This document shows positions 33,717-40,159 of a DNA stretch of 40,159 nucleotides, piece by piece. This DNA comes from DATJJW01 sp035491935 (GTDB lineage: Bacteria > Pseudomonadota > Alphaproteobacteria > ATCC43930 > CGMCC-115725). Location: positions 1 to 40,159 of the forward strand of contig DATJJW010000228.1 of NCBI GenBank assembly GCA_035491935.1, in the 5' to 3' direction. A program made the translations under genes and the position numbers. Numbering within the stretch: position 1 is the stretch's first letter; every line of letters starts with the position of its first letter. The notes under the pieces were generated by a model. The model was not told the origin of the DNA, did no database searches, and was given only the letters and a program-made list of their open reading frames with translations.

Positions 33717-33800
33717 ATGGGCCAGGTTCTTCACGGCATGGGCGGGGCGGGGCTGAGCCGCTACTCCCGAAGAACGGCGACTCTCCAACTATTCGATTGA
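33717..33800 (+). mobile_element. Fossil of an IS481-type transposase start
   Basis: A 27-codon frame begins MGQVLHG, the characteristic first residues of many IS481-family transposases (remembered consensus MGQVLHGSATTT...), with CATGGAGGGACGCGCT just upstream as a plausible ribosome site. After LHG the sequence departs from the consensus and stops at TGA 33798. No full transposase, DDE motif or second end is present, so this is at most a remnant left by deletion. Confidence 0.4.
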
Positions 33801-33802
33801 AA

Positions 33803-34873
33803 TCATCGGCCCGCGGACCAATCGATGGCGCGGCCAGAGAGGTTTTCCAGCATTTTGAGAGTCTTGTCCGAGAGGGGAATGCCGGCTTCACGATTGCGCG
33901 TGGCGGCCCGTGCGCCCCGTTCCCCTGGGGCCAGAAGCGTCGCCACCCCCGATTGCCGCGGCAGCAATTCGATCTGCGTCATGAATTCCCGCAAATCGTC
34001 CTTGAAGTCGTCGAGCGGCCGGAATTGGGCTACGTCGATCGCAAGAATGAAGGCATTCTGGACATGCCGCCCCTTGGTTCGAGCGGCCAGGACCGGGGCT
34101 ATTATGGGCTCGCCGGCCAAGATGCTGGTAAGGCACTCGAACATGAAGGCGAGACCCGAGCCGACTGCCCCTGCCAGCGGCATCGACGTCTTGGCCATGG
34201 CCGGATTCTGCGTGGGCTGGCCATGGGCATCGAGGGCCAGACCCGGTGCCAATGTTTCCTGCCGATCCGCCATGCCGCGCAGCTTGCCCATGGCGATGGC
34301 GGCGGTCGAAAAATCCAAGACGGGTGCGCAGGCATGGCCTGGGACGGCCATCGCGAAGGGGCTGGTGGAGACACCCGCGGCGCTTGCGCCGAAATAAGCC
34401 ATGTTGGCAGGCCCCGCATTGGCCGCGATCCCCGACCGCCCGTCGGCGGCCAGCATGTCGACGTAGCGACCGATGGCGCCGGTATGCGTCGTGCCGCGGA
34501 TGAGGCCGAACGCGATCCCGCTCTGCACGCATCGCCTGGAGGCCTCGCGCGCGGCAAAGGTGAAGGCGATCGGTCCGGCGGCGCGGTTGGCCTGGCAGAC
34601 GAAGGCGGCATGCGTGATCGACCTGATTTCCGGCACTGCCTTCGGATCGAGATCGCCACGACGGATGAAATCGAGATAGCGCTCCACACGGGAAACGCCA
34701 TGGCTTGGCACATCCCGGAGATTTGCCCAAACCAAGGCTTCGGCGACGGTCTGGGCGTCGGGCTCGGACATGCCGGCTTGCACGAAAATTGCCGCGACCA
34801 CGCGGTTCAATCGGTCTGCCGGCACGCGGCGCAGCGGCGCCTTCGGTTCTGGACGTTCAGCGTTCATGCCCAT
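33803..34873 (-). CDS. Ldh-family NAD(P)-dependent dehydrogenase (malate/ureidoglycolate/imine type)
   Basis: About 356 residues; start at ATG 34873 or 34867, with GGAG upstream. The family (Pfam Ldh_2) is unrelated to classical lactate dehydrogenases. Recognisable blocks are ALVWANLRDVPSHGVSRVERY with the conserved Ser-His-Gly, GTTHTGAIGRYVDMLA, and FGASAAGVSTSPFAMAVPG with DFSTAAIAMGK. Members include malate, sulfolactate and ureidoglycolate dehydrogenases and Delta1-piperideine-2-carboxylate reductase; I cannot choose between these. It lies 71 bp downstream of the LysR gene on the same strand, opposite the lig-type operon. Confidence 0.88.
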   Translation of the reverse strand: MGMNAERPEPKAPLRRVPADRLNRVVAAIFVQAGMSEPDAQTVAEALVWANLRDVPSHGVSRVERYLDFIRRGDLDPKAVPEIRSITHAAFVCQANRAAGPIAFTFAAREASRRCVQSGIAFGLIRGTTHTGAIGRYVDMLAADGRSGIAANAGPANMAYFGASAAGVSTSPFAMAVPGHACAPVLDFSTAAIAMGKLRGMADRQETLAPGLALDAHGQPTQNPAMAKTSMPLAGAVGSGLAFMFECLTSILAGEPIIAPVLAARTKGRHVQNAFILAIDVAQFRPLDDFKDDLREFMTQIELLPRQSGVATLLAPGERGARAATRNREAGIPLSDKTLKMLENLSGRAIDWSAGR

Positions 34874-34944
34874 CCAATGCCCATCTCCGGGACGCGAGGC
34901 CAATGCCATTCACGTTCGGCGCTATGCCGCCCCGTTATAGGCAT

Positions 34945-35874
34945 CTAGCGTCGCAGGCTTGCCATCAACTTGGTCATGAGCGGTGTCTGGCGTGTTCCGG
35001 GCCTCAGGAAGGCGGCCACGGTGCGGCGCTCGAAGCTCCAGGCGCCGCGAAGGGCGATGAAGGTGCCGTTCGCCAGTTCCTCCTGCACCGTGCCGGACGG
35101 TATGAGTGCAACGAGGTCGGTTACGGATATGAGGCTTTTGATGGCTTCCGGCGATGAGATCTGGATCGACGACCGGGGGAATGCCGCGTCGGCCTTCTTG
35201 AATTCCTTCTCGATATGGCGGGAAAGACTGCTGTCCGCGCGCGGCAGGATCCATTGATGGTGCGCGAGTTCCCCGAGGGTGAGATCGTACCGGCCGGCCA
35301 ATGGGTGCTTTGGCCGCACGACGATGGCCAGCTCCAATTCAAAAAGCGGGTGCAGGGTCAGTTCGATTTCGCCGCCCTCGAACGCCGCTGTCGAGACGAC
35401 GATATCGAGATGGCCGAGACGGAGCTGACCGAGGAGGTGCGGACGAATGCCCTCGGTAACCTGAAGCCCGATCTGCGGCGCATCCTTGTGCAGGATCTCC
35501 AGGGCCGTCGGCAGGCAATAGGACATGACCATCGGCGTGGCGCCGATCCGCAACCGCCCCGTCGCATGGCTCTTGAGCGCTTCCACATCCAGCACGGCAT
35601 TCATCAATTCGGCCTTCACGGCCTTGGCGCGCTCGAGCACGGCGAGGCCGAAGGGCGTGAGGGATACACCCTTGGGTGAGCGCTCGAGAAGCGGGACTTT
35701 TAGCCTTTGCTCAAGTTTCGTGATGTTCCGCGTAAGTGCCGGCTGAGAAACATGCAGCAACTCGGCCGCCTTGTTGATCGAGCCACTTTCCATGATCGTG
35801 ATGAGGCTCAACAAAGACGGTACGAGCCGCTCCAATTGCAGCGACGAAGTCTCGCTTCTTCCAGAATCTTCCAT
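34945..35874 (-). CDS. LysR-family transcriptional regulator (cluster 2)
   Basis: About 309 residues from ATG 35874 (MEDSGRSETSSLQLERLVPS). The HTH is ESGSINKAAELLHVSQPALT followed by RNITKLEQRLKVPLLERSPK, and the effector domain opens with GRLRIGATPMVMSYCLP. The open frame extends to 36093, into the promoter of the divergent lig-type operon, and those extra 73 codons are not protein-like. The divergent arrangement with the LigA gene, with dyads in the 150-bp gap, makes it the likely regulator of that operon and of the Ldh-type gene behind it. Confidence 0.92.
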   Translation of the reverse strand: MEDSGRSETSSLQLERLVPSLLSLITIMESGSINKAAELLHVSQPALTRNITKLEQRLKVPLLERSPKGVSLTPFGLAVLERAKAVKAELMNAVLDVEALKSHATGRLRIGATPMVMSYCLPTALEILHKDAPQIGLQVTEGIRPHLLGQLRLGHLDIVVSTAAFEGGEIELTLHPLFELELAIVVRPKHPLAGRYDLTLGELAHHQWILPRADSSLSRHIEKEFKKADAAFPRSSIQISSPEAIKSLISVTDLVALIPSGTVQEELANGTFIALRGAWSFERRTVAAFLRPGTRQTPLMTKLMASLRR

Positions 35875-35885
35875 GGCGGAGCACT

Positions 35886-35962
35886 TATAATTATACGCCG
35901 ATGGCATATACACGAAAGTAAAGCCGGTCAAGGCGGTCATATTACAAGAGTATAACCGGCTT
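35886..35962. promoter_or_regulatory. Candidate LysR operator region of the lig-type operon
   Basis: Contains the perfect palindrome TATAATTATA (35886-35895) and an 8-bp inverted repeat AAGCCGGT (35921-35928) / ACCGGCTT (35955-35962). The whole segment is unusually AT-rich. It lies between the divergent LysR and LigA starts. Confidence 0.45.
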
Positions 35963-36046
35963 CCAAAAGGGTATGACCCCCGCTCCATTGCCGGCATGTT
36001 ACGCTCGGCACCGACAAACGAGAATATGCCGATGGGGATGCCACGG

Positions 36047-36301
36047 ATGAGCCTATATGCGCTGCAAAAGCTCTTGCGGGACGTGAACCGCAACCCGCAG
36101 GCCCGCGAAGCCTATTTCACCGCGCCCGAAGCCTTTGCCGAAAACTACGAACTTTCGCAGGCGGAGCGCCAGGCGCTTCTGACGCTGGATATCACCACCC
36201 TCTATCGTTTCGGGGTTCACGGACTCATCCTTCGTCCTTTCACCCTGCTCCATAAGATGCCGGAAAACGAATATCTCGAGCGAATCAGAAGGGAGTCCTG
36301 A
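36047..36301 (+). CDS. LigA-type small subunit of class III extradiol dioxygenase
   Basis: 84 residues from ATG 36047 (MSLYALQKLLRDVNRNPQAR). Four in-frame ATGs occur between 36026 and 36047; the last gives the usual family start and has GGGG 9 nt upstream. The all-helical LigA fold is recognisable: FTAPEAFAENYELSQAERQA, LTLDITTLYRFGVHGLILRP, ending LHKMPENEYLERI. LigA covers the active site of LigB in protocatechuate 4,5-dioxygenase. ATG of the ligB-like gene follows its stop by 2 nt, so the two are coupled. Confidence 0.9.
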   Translation: MSLYALQKLLRDVNRNPQAREAYFTAPEAFAENYELSQAERQALLTLDITTLYRFGVHGLILRPFTLLHKMPENEYLERIRRES

Positions 36302-36303
36302 GC

Positions 36304-37146
36304 ATGCCCATCCATTTTGCCGGCGCCGGCAGCCATGCGCCCGGAATGAAGGCGTGGACCGAAGCGGCGGATGTGACGCAGAAGGACAATCTTTTCAACG
36401 GCTATGCCAGGTTGCGTGCCGAATTGGCGGCAAGCGGTGCGGACATCCTCGTGGTCCTCACTTCCGAACACTGGGTCAACTTCTTCCTCGACCACATCAG
36501 CGCCTTCTGCATCGGCCGCGGCACGAGTTTCCAAGGGCCTGTCGAACCCTGGCTGCGCGTGCCGCAAGTCAAAATACAGGGTGACGAGGCGTTCGCGGAT
36601 TCGTTGATCACGGCGCTTTACGACAACGACTTCGAGCCGAGCTTTTCCCAGGAGATGGCGCTGGATCACGGCACGATGGTGCCGCTACATTTCATCGACC
36701 CGGAAGCCAGGCTGCCAATCGTGCCGATCATGTTCAACACCCTGGCGGCGCCACAGCCGAGCGCGAAGCGCGCGCTGGAATTCGGCCGTATTCTCGGAGA
36801 GGTAGCCCGGCGGTCCGGGCGCCGCGTCGGCTTCATCGCGACGGGCGGCCTGTCCCATGATCCAGGCGAGCGCGGCCATGGACGCATCGATCAGGATTTC
36901 GACCGGCGCTTCCTCGAGCGGATGGCGGATGCCGACCTGACGGGGCTCGCGTCATACACCAGCGCGGATTTCGCCGCGGCCGGTGCAGGCGCTTTTGAAT
37001 TGCTCGCCTGGGTCGCCCTTGCCGGCGCGCTGGGTGAAAGGCGGCCGGACATCGTGGCCTATGAGGCCGTACCCCCCTGGGCCACGGGTGTGGGGCTCGT
37101 GTCCTATGCCAAAAGCCTGGGCATCACCCCGCCTGCAGCCGCCTGA
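36304..37146 (+). CDS. LigB-type catalytic subunit of class III extradiol dioxygenase
   Basis: 280 residues. By position, the Fe(II) ligands of the LigB family map to His11 (GSHAPG), His56 (TSEHWVNFF) and Glu232 (FELLAWV), and the catalytic base to His185 (GGLSHDPG); ALDHGTMVPLHF is also conserved. The enzyme opens a catecholic ring next to the diol using O2. Protocatechuate 4,5-dioxygenase is the best known relative, but the rest of the lig pathway (ligC, ligI, ligJ, ligK types) is absent here, so the ring substrate may differ. GGGAG precedes the start. Confidence 0.92.
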   Translation: MPIHFAGAGSHAPGMKAWTEAADVTQKDNLFNGYARLRAELAASGADILVVLTSEHWVNFFLDHISAFCIGRGTSFQGPVEPWLRVPQVKIQGDEAFADSLITALYDNDFEPSFSQEMALDHGTMVPLHFIDPEARLPIVPIMFNTLAAPQPSAKRALEFGRILGEVARRSGRRVGFIATGGLSHDPGERGHGRIDQDFDRRFLERMADADLTGLASYTSADFAAAGAGAFELLAWVALAGALGERRPDIVAYEAVPPWATGVGLVSYAKSLGITPPAAA

Positions 37147-37156
37147 GGAGAGGGCA

Positions 37157-38077
37157 TTGCGCGAAAAATACGTCACCTTCGGGAGCGCGGTACGGCTGGC
37201 CGGCGTTCTTCACCTGCCGACGGATATGCGGCCTGGAGAGGATCGCCCGGCCTTCATCGTCCTTCATGGCTTCGGCAGCCATAAGGGTGCGGCCAACGTG
37301 CTCGGTCCCACCAAAATTCTCGACGATCTCGGCTATGTCGTCCTGCGGTTCGACATGCGGGGATGTGGGGACAGCGAGGGTGAACGGGGCCGTCTGATCT
37401 GCCTGGAGCAGGTCGAGGACACGAGGGCAGCGATCGATTTCCTGTCGACGCAGCCACAAGTGGATCCGCGGCGGATCGCCGTACTCGGCAGCAGCTTCGG
37501 CGCCGCCGTGGCCATCTACACCGCCGGCGTGGACGAGCGTGTCGCGGCCGTGGTGTCATCCGGCGGCTGGGGCAATGGCGAACGAAAATTCCAGGGCCAG
37601 CACTCCACACCGGAAGCCTGGCAACGCTTCACCGACATGCTGCGCAGAGGCCGGGAACATCGCGCCAGTACCGGAACCTCCCTGATGGTCGACCGGTACG
37701 ACATCGTGCCCATTCCCGATCACTTGAAGGGTCATGTCCTGGAGCGCTCGATCCAGCGGTTTCCCGCCGAAACGGCGCAAAGCATGTTCGATTTCCGTGC
37801 GGAGGAGGTCATTTCGGCGATCGCGCCGCGCCCGGTCCTGCTGTTGCACAGCGCCGATGATTCGGTGACGCCGACCGAGCAGTCGATCGAGATGTTCAAG
37901 CGCGCCGGGCGTCCGACCGAACTGCATCTTTTCGCCGAAACGGATCACTTCATGTTCGCGGAAGCCAACAAGCGCGTCCATCAGCTGCTGGCGACATGGT
38001 TGGATCGGTATTTCCCCTTGATACGGTCCTCAGCAGGCGGCGAGCCGGCACGGATCGAAAGACATGCGGCCTCGTGA
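37157..38077 (+). CDS. Alpha/beta hydrolase (cinnamoyl esterase/dienelactone hydrolase-like)
   Basis: 306 residues from TTG 37157, chosen because GAGGAGAGGG lies just upstream and because the protein opens naturally as REKYVTFGSAVRLAGVLHLP. Triad: Ser113 in GSSFG (111-115), Asp234 or 235 in LLHSADDSVTP, His264 in ETDHFMF; the oxyanion segment is VLHGFGSHKG. It is cytosolic, with no signal peptide. It resembles feruloyl/cinnamoyl esterases and related hydrolases. In this operon it could release the phenolic acid from an ester or act on the ring-opened product. It starts 10 bp after the LigB stop. Confidence 0.88.
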   Translation: MREKYVTFGSAVRLAGVLHLPTDMRPGEDRPAFIVLHGFGSHKGAANVLGPTKILDDLGYVVLRFDMRGCGDSEGERGRLICLEQVEDTRAAIDFLSTQPQVDPRRIAVLGSSFGAAVAIYTAGVDERVAAVVSSGGWGNGERKFQGQHSTPEAWQRFTDMLRRGREHRASTGTSLMVDRYDIVPIPDHLKGHVLERSIQRFPAETAQSMFDFRAEEVISAIAPRPVLLLHSADDSVTPTEQSIEMFKRAGRPTELHLFAETDHFMFAEANKRVHQLLATWLDRYFPLIRSSAGGEPARIERHAAS

Positions 38078-38174
38078 TGCCGGTATGACGTATGGAGCAC
38101 GGGCGCATCGCCTGGGGTGAATGATCATCAAAACAATCACACGGAATACAACCGTGTTGGCCAGGGAGGCGAAA

Positions 38175-39560
38175 GTGCGAAACTCACACGGCAATACCGC
38201 AGAAGCGGATTTCAAGTTCGACGTCGGTGTCGACGAAAAAGTGCCGCTTTGGGAAAACCTGTTCCTTTCCATCCAGAATATCTCGGTCATGCCGATGCTG
38301 TTGATATTTCCGGGCATCATCGGACGGGCTTATCACCTGGATACCGGGATGGTCGCGTACCTCTATGGTATCTGCTTCATGACCTGCGGCATCACCACGA
38401 TCTTCCAGTCGGTCCTTTTCCTGAGGCTGCCGGTCGTGCAAGGGCCATGGGCACCGACCTTGTCGGCCTTGATCGTCCTCGGACATTTCCCCGGCAGCAC
38501 TCTCGGCGTCGCGTTCGGCTCGTTTTTCGTCGCTTCCCTCATCTGGTGCCTGCTCGCCGTGCCCGTTCGCGGCGTGAGCGTGATCGGCTTATTCTCGCGC
38601 TATTTCATGAATCCCGTGGTTGCCGGCGTGATCATCACCTTGGCCATGGTCCCCTTGGCGAGCGCCACGGTGCCGCACTGGCTGGGCGAGCCCACATCGC
38701 CCGGTTTCCCTGTCTGGAATATCGTGCTCGGCGTCATTCCCTTGGCCTGCCTGCTGATCCTCATGCTGCAAAACAATGTCCTGTTAAGACGCGGTGCGGT
38801 GCTGATCTCGATGATTTTCGGCAGCGTCGTGTTTTTCTGCGTATTGCCGGGCACATTCCATGTGGCGAAAAATATTCCCATTTTCATCGTCCCCCAGCCT
38901 TTCCTGTTCGGCTTTGGTGTCCGGCCGCTGTTCGTCCTGATCTTTCTGCTGGCGCTCATTCCGACCGGCGTCCAATCCATGGCCATGTATGAGCTGTTGA
39001 GCAAATGGATGGGGGCGAAGATCGCGAAGGGACGCATCGCGCAGGGGGTCTTCGCCATGGCATTGGGATCGACCTTTGCCAGCATTTTCGGCAGCTTTGC
39101 CACGGTGTTCTACGCCACCAACCTATCCTTGCTGCAGACAACAAAGGTGGGGTCGCGTTTCGTTACGCTGACGACTGGCATCATGCTCGTCGTTCTCGGT
39201 TGCTTCGCGAAAATCGACTTGCTGTTCGCCATGATTCCCGGCGTCGTCATCGCCGCAGTCTCGACCCTGCTCTTCGGCGTGGTCTGCTGCCATTCCGCGA
39301 GGATGATTTTCAGCGAGCCCCTTTCGGACCGGGCGCTGCGGATCGTCGGCCTGTCGCTGTTCCTCGGTTTCGGCGGCATGCTGGTACCGGACGAGACCTT
39401 GAACCACCTGCCGGTCTTTCTACGCACCCTCATCTCCCAGCCGGTGATCCTGGGTGGAGGCACGATGGTGATCCTGCATGCCTGGCTTTGCCGGGAAAAG
39501 GAGCCGGCCGCGGCCCCCAATGAAGCCTCGGACAAAATACAGGCTATCCACCCCCGATAG
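38175..39560 (+). CDS. NCS2-family (uracil/xanthine-type) permease
   Basis: About 461 residues from GTG 38175, which has AGGGAGG 5 nt upstream; an ATG at 38121 in frame has a poorly spaced site. Fourteen hydrophobic segments with the NCS2 layout: VPLWENLFLSIQNISVMPML, helix 3 QGPWAPTLSALIVLGHFPG, GLFSRYFMNPVVAGVIITL, and helix 10 FGSFATVFYATNLSLLQTTK (the family has a conserved Asn/Thr-rich motif here). Typical members import uracil, xanthine, urate or ascorbate. Placement behind LigA-LigB and the hydrolase suggests it imports the pathway's cyclic substrate. Confidence 0.87.
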   Translation: MRNSHGNTAEADFKFDVGVDEKVPLWENLFLSIQNISVMPMLLIFPGIIGRAYHLDTGMVAYLYGICFMTCGITTIFQSVLFLRLPVVQGPWAPTLSALIVLGHFPGSTLGVAFGSFFVASLIWCLLAVPVRGVSVIGLFSRYFMNPVVAGVIITLAMVPLASATVPHWLGEPTSPGFPVWNIVLGVIPLACLLILMLQNNVLLRRGAVLISMIFGSVVFFCVLPGTFHVAKNIPIFIVPQPFLFGFGVRPLFVLIFLLALIPTGVQSMAMYELLSKWMGAKIAKGRIAQGVFAMALGSTFASIFGSFATVFYATNLSLLQTTKVGSRFVTLTTGIMLVVLGCFAKIDLLFAMIPGVVIAAVSTLLFGVVCCHSARMIFSEPLSDRALRIVGLSLFLGFGGMLVPDETLNHLPVFLRTLISQPVILGGGTMVILHAWLCREKEPAAAPNEASDKIQAIHPR

Positions 39561-39569
39561 CGTCCCGTA

Positions 39570-39605
39570 CGAGCCCGCTTGTCCTGGTCGGGACAAGCGG
39601 GCTCG
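39570..39605. terminator. 15-bp perfect hairpin between the NCS2 gene and gyrB
   Basis: CGAGCCCGCTTGTCC (39570-39584) pairs perfectly with GGACAAGCGGGCTCG (39591-39605) around the loop TGGTCG. It sits between two convergent genes and probably acts as a bidirectional terminator, although neither side has a good T run. Confidence 0.8.
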
Positions 39606-39698
39606 ATATGGAGAACCCATCCCCGACATCGGCCTTACAAACCCAAGACCATCCGCCCGAGATCGGTTTCTGTCTCCGCTCGAGAGACGCAAAAGCGA

Positions 39699-40159
39699 TC
39701 AGACGTCCAAATTGGCCACGTTCAGCGCGTTGGCCTGGATGAATTCGCGGCGCGGTTCGACGATGTCGCCCATCAGGGTCGAGAACGTCTCCTCGGCGGA
39801 ATCGATCTGGTTGACCTTGACCTGCAGCAGGGTGCGGGCATTGGCGTCGAGCGTCGTCTCCCACAGCTGCTCGGGGTTCATTTCACCCAAGCCTTTGTAG
39901 CGCTGCACGGCGACGCCCTTGCGGCCGGTGTCCATGACCAGCTTGACCAGCGCGCTCGGGCCCGGGATGACCGTGTCGGTCTCGCGGATGGTCATGGTCG
40001 CGGGCTTCTCGAAGACGTCGGCGATCGCCGCGCGCTGCTCGTGCAGGCGGCGCGCCTCCTGGCTCTTCAGCGAGATCGGATCGACGACGAAGCGCTGTTG
40101 CACGCCGCGTACCGTGCGCGCGAAGCCGATGCCCTCGCCGGCCGAGACGCCGCTGCTCC
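39699..40159 (-). CDS. gyrB: DNA gyrase subunit B, C-terminal part (5' end outside window)
   Basis: The last 153 codons of the ATPase subunit of DNA gyrase, which supercoils DNA together with GyrA. The visible TOPRIM/tail region includes VAVQRYKGLGEMNPEQLWET, LDANARTLLQVKVN, FSTLMGDIVEPRREFIQ and the typical GyrB ending ANALNVANLDV. This ending separates it from ParE. The 5' part lies beyond 40159, so transcription enters from the right edge. The hairpin at 39570-39605 is just downstream. Confidence 0.96.
   Translation of the reverse strand, partial: SSGVSAGEGIGFARTVRGVQQRFVVDPISLKSQEARRLHEQRAAIADVFEKPATMTIRETDTVIPGPSALVKLVMDTGRKGVAVQRYKGLGEMNPEQLWETTLDANARTLLQVKVNQIDSAEETFSTLMGDIVEPRREFIQANALNVANLDV

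Noticed and set aside
35875..36093. N-terminal extension of the cluster 2 LysR protein
   Set aside because: The extra 73 codons would lie over the divergent promoter and are not protein-like; HTH spacing fits a start at 35874.

Overview
The window is high-GC, densely packed chromosomal DNA from an alphaproteobacterium, probably Rhodospirillales-like. The grounds are the alphaproteobacterial flavour of the gyrB tail, bactofilin, TypA, AmpG and GlxA-type genes, consistently G/C third codon positions, and several GTG/TTG starts with good Shine-Dalgarno sites. The taxon is an inference; no rRNA or tRNA is present. About 37 protein genes are supported, two of them cut by the window edges (ampG at 1, gyrB at 40159). 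There is no prophage, CRISPR array or recognisable defence island.

Layout. 1-5.8 kb: housekeeping and envelope genes: an AmpG permease with an in-frame minisatellite, a cytosolic cyclophilin, a typA/PfkB-kinase operon, an EI24/CysZ-like membrane protein and a bactofilin. 5.8-11.9 kb: a small lipoprotein, an aldo/keto reductase with a DHA2-type exporter, and a divergent pair of a beta-hydroxyacid dehydrogenase and a secreted esterase-like hydrolase, then a DUF4337 membrane protein. 12.0-14.0 kb: a clear cobalamin riboswitch in front of a NiCoT cobalt/nickel permease and a methyltransferase. A striking structured palindromic element (13981-14102) separates this from a periplasmic cyclophilin. 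14.8-20.4 kb: a DUF1223 protein, a class II-like sirtuin, an MFS exporter, an HD-domain hydrolase divergent from a GlxA-type regulator, and a coupled phosphoesterase pair. 20.7-25.3 kb: a small hypothetical, an AtoE short-chain fatty acid permease, an MFS/BT1-like transporter, a YkgJ cysteine-cluster protein and an unknown protein.

25.3-38 kb holds two aromatic-catabolism style clusters, each divergent from its own LysR regulator. Cluster 1 (26.5-29.7 kb) is an AAHS aromatic-acid permease, an SDR dehydrogenase and a VanA-like Rieske oxygenase with no reductase beside it. Cluster 2 (33.8-39.6 kb) is LigA- and LigB-type extradiol dioxygenase subunits, an alpha/beta hydrolase and, unexpectedly, an NCS2 nucleobase-type permease. 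A LysR gene and an Ldh-family dehydrogenase lie on the opposite strand. Between them are RNase Z, a divergent OsmC / FdhF-YdeP molybdoenzyme pair, and a fossil of an IS481-type transposase start. The 3' end of gyrB closes the window behind a 15-bp perfect hairpin.

The most interesting items are the LigAB + NCS2 + Ldh gene set, which does not match a pathway I can name; the 116-bp TA-flanked structured element at a methyltransferase stop codon; the pentapeptide minisatellite inside AmpG; and a run of convergent gene pairs whose stop codons physically overlap.
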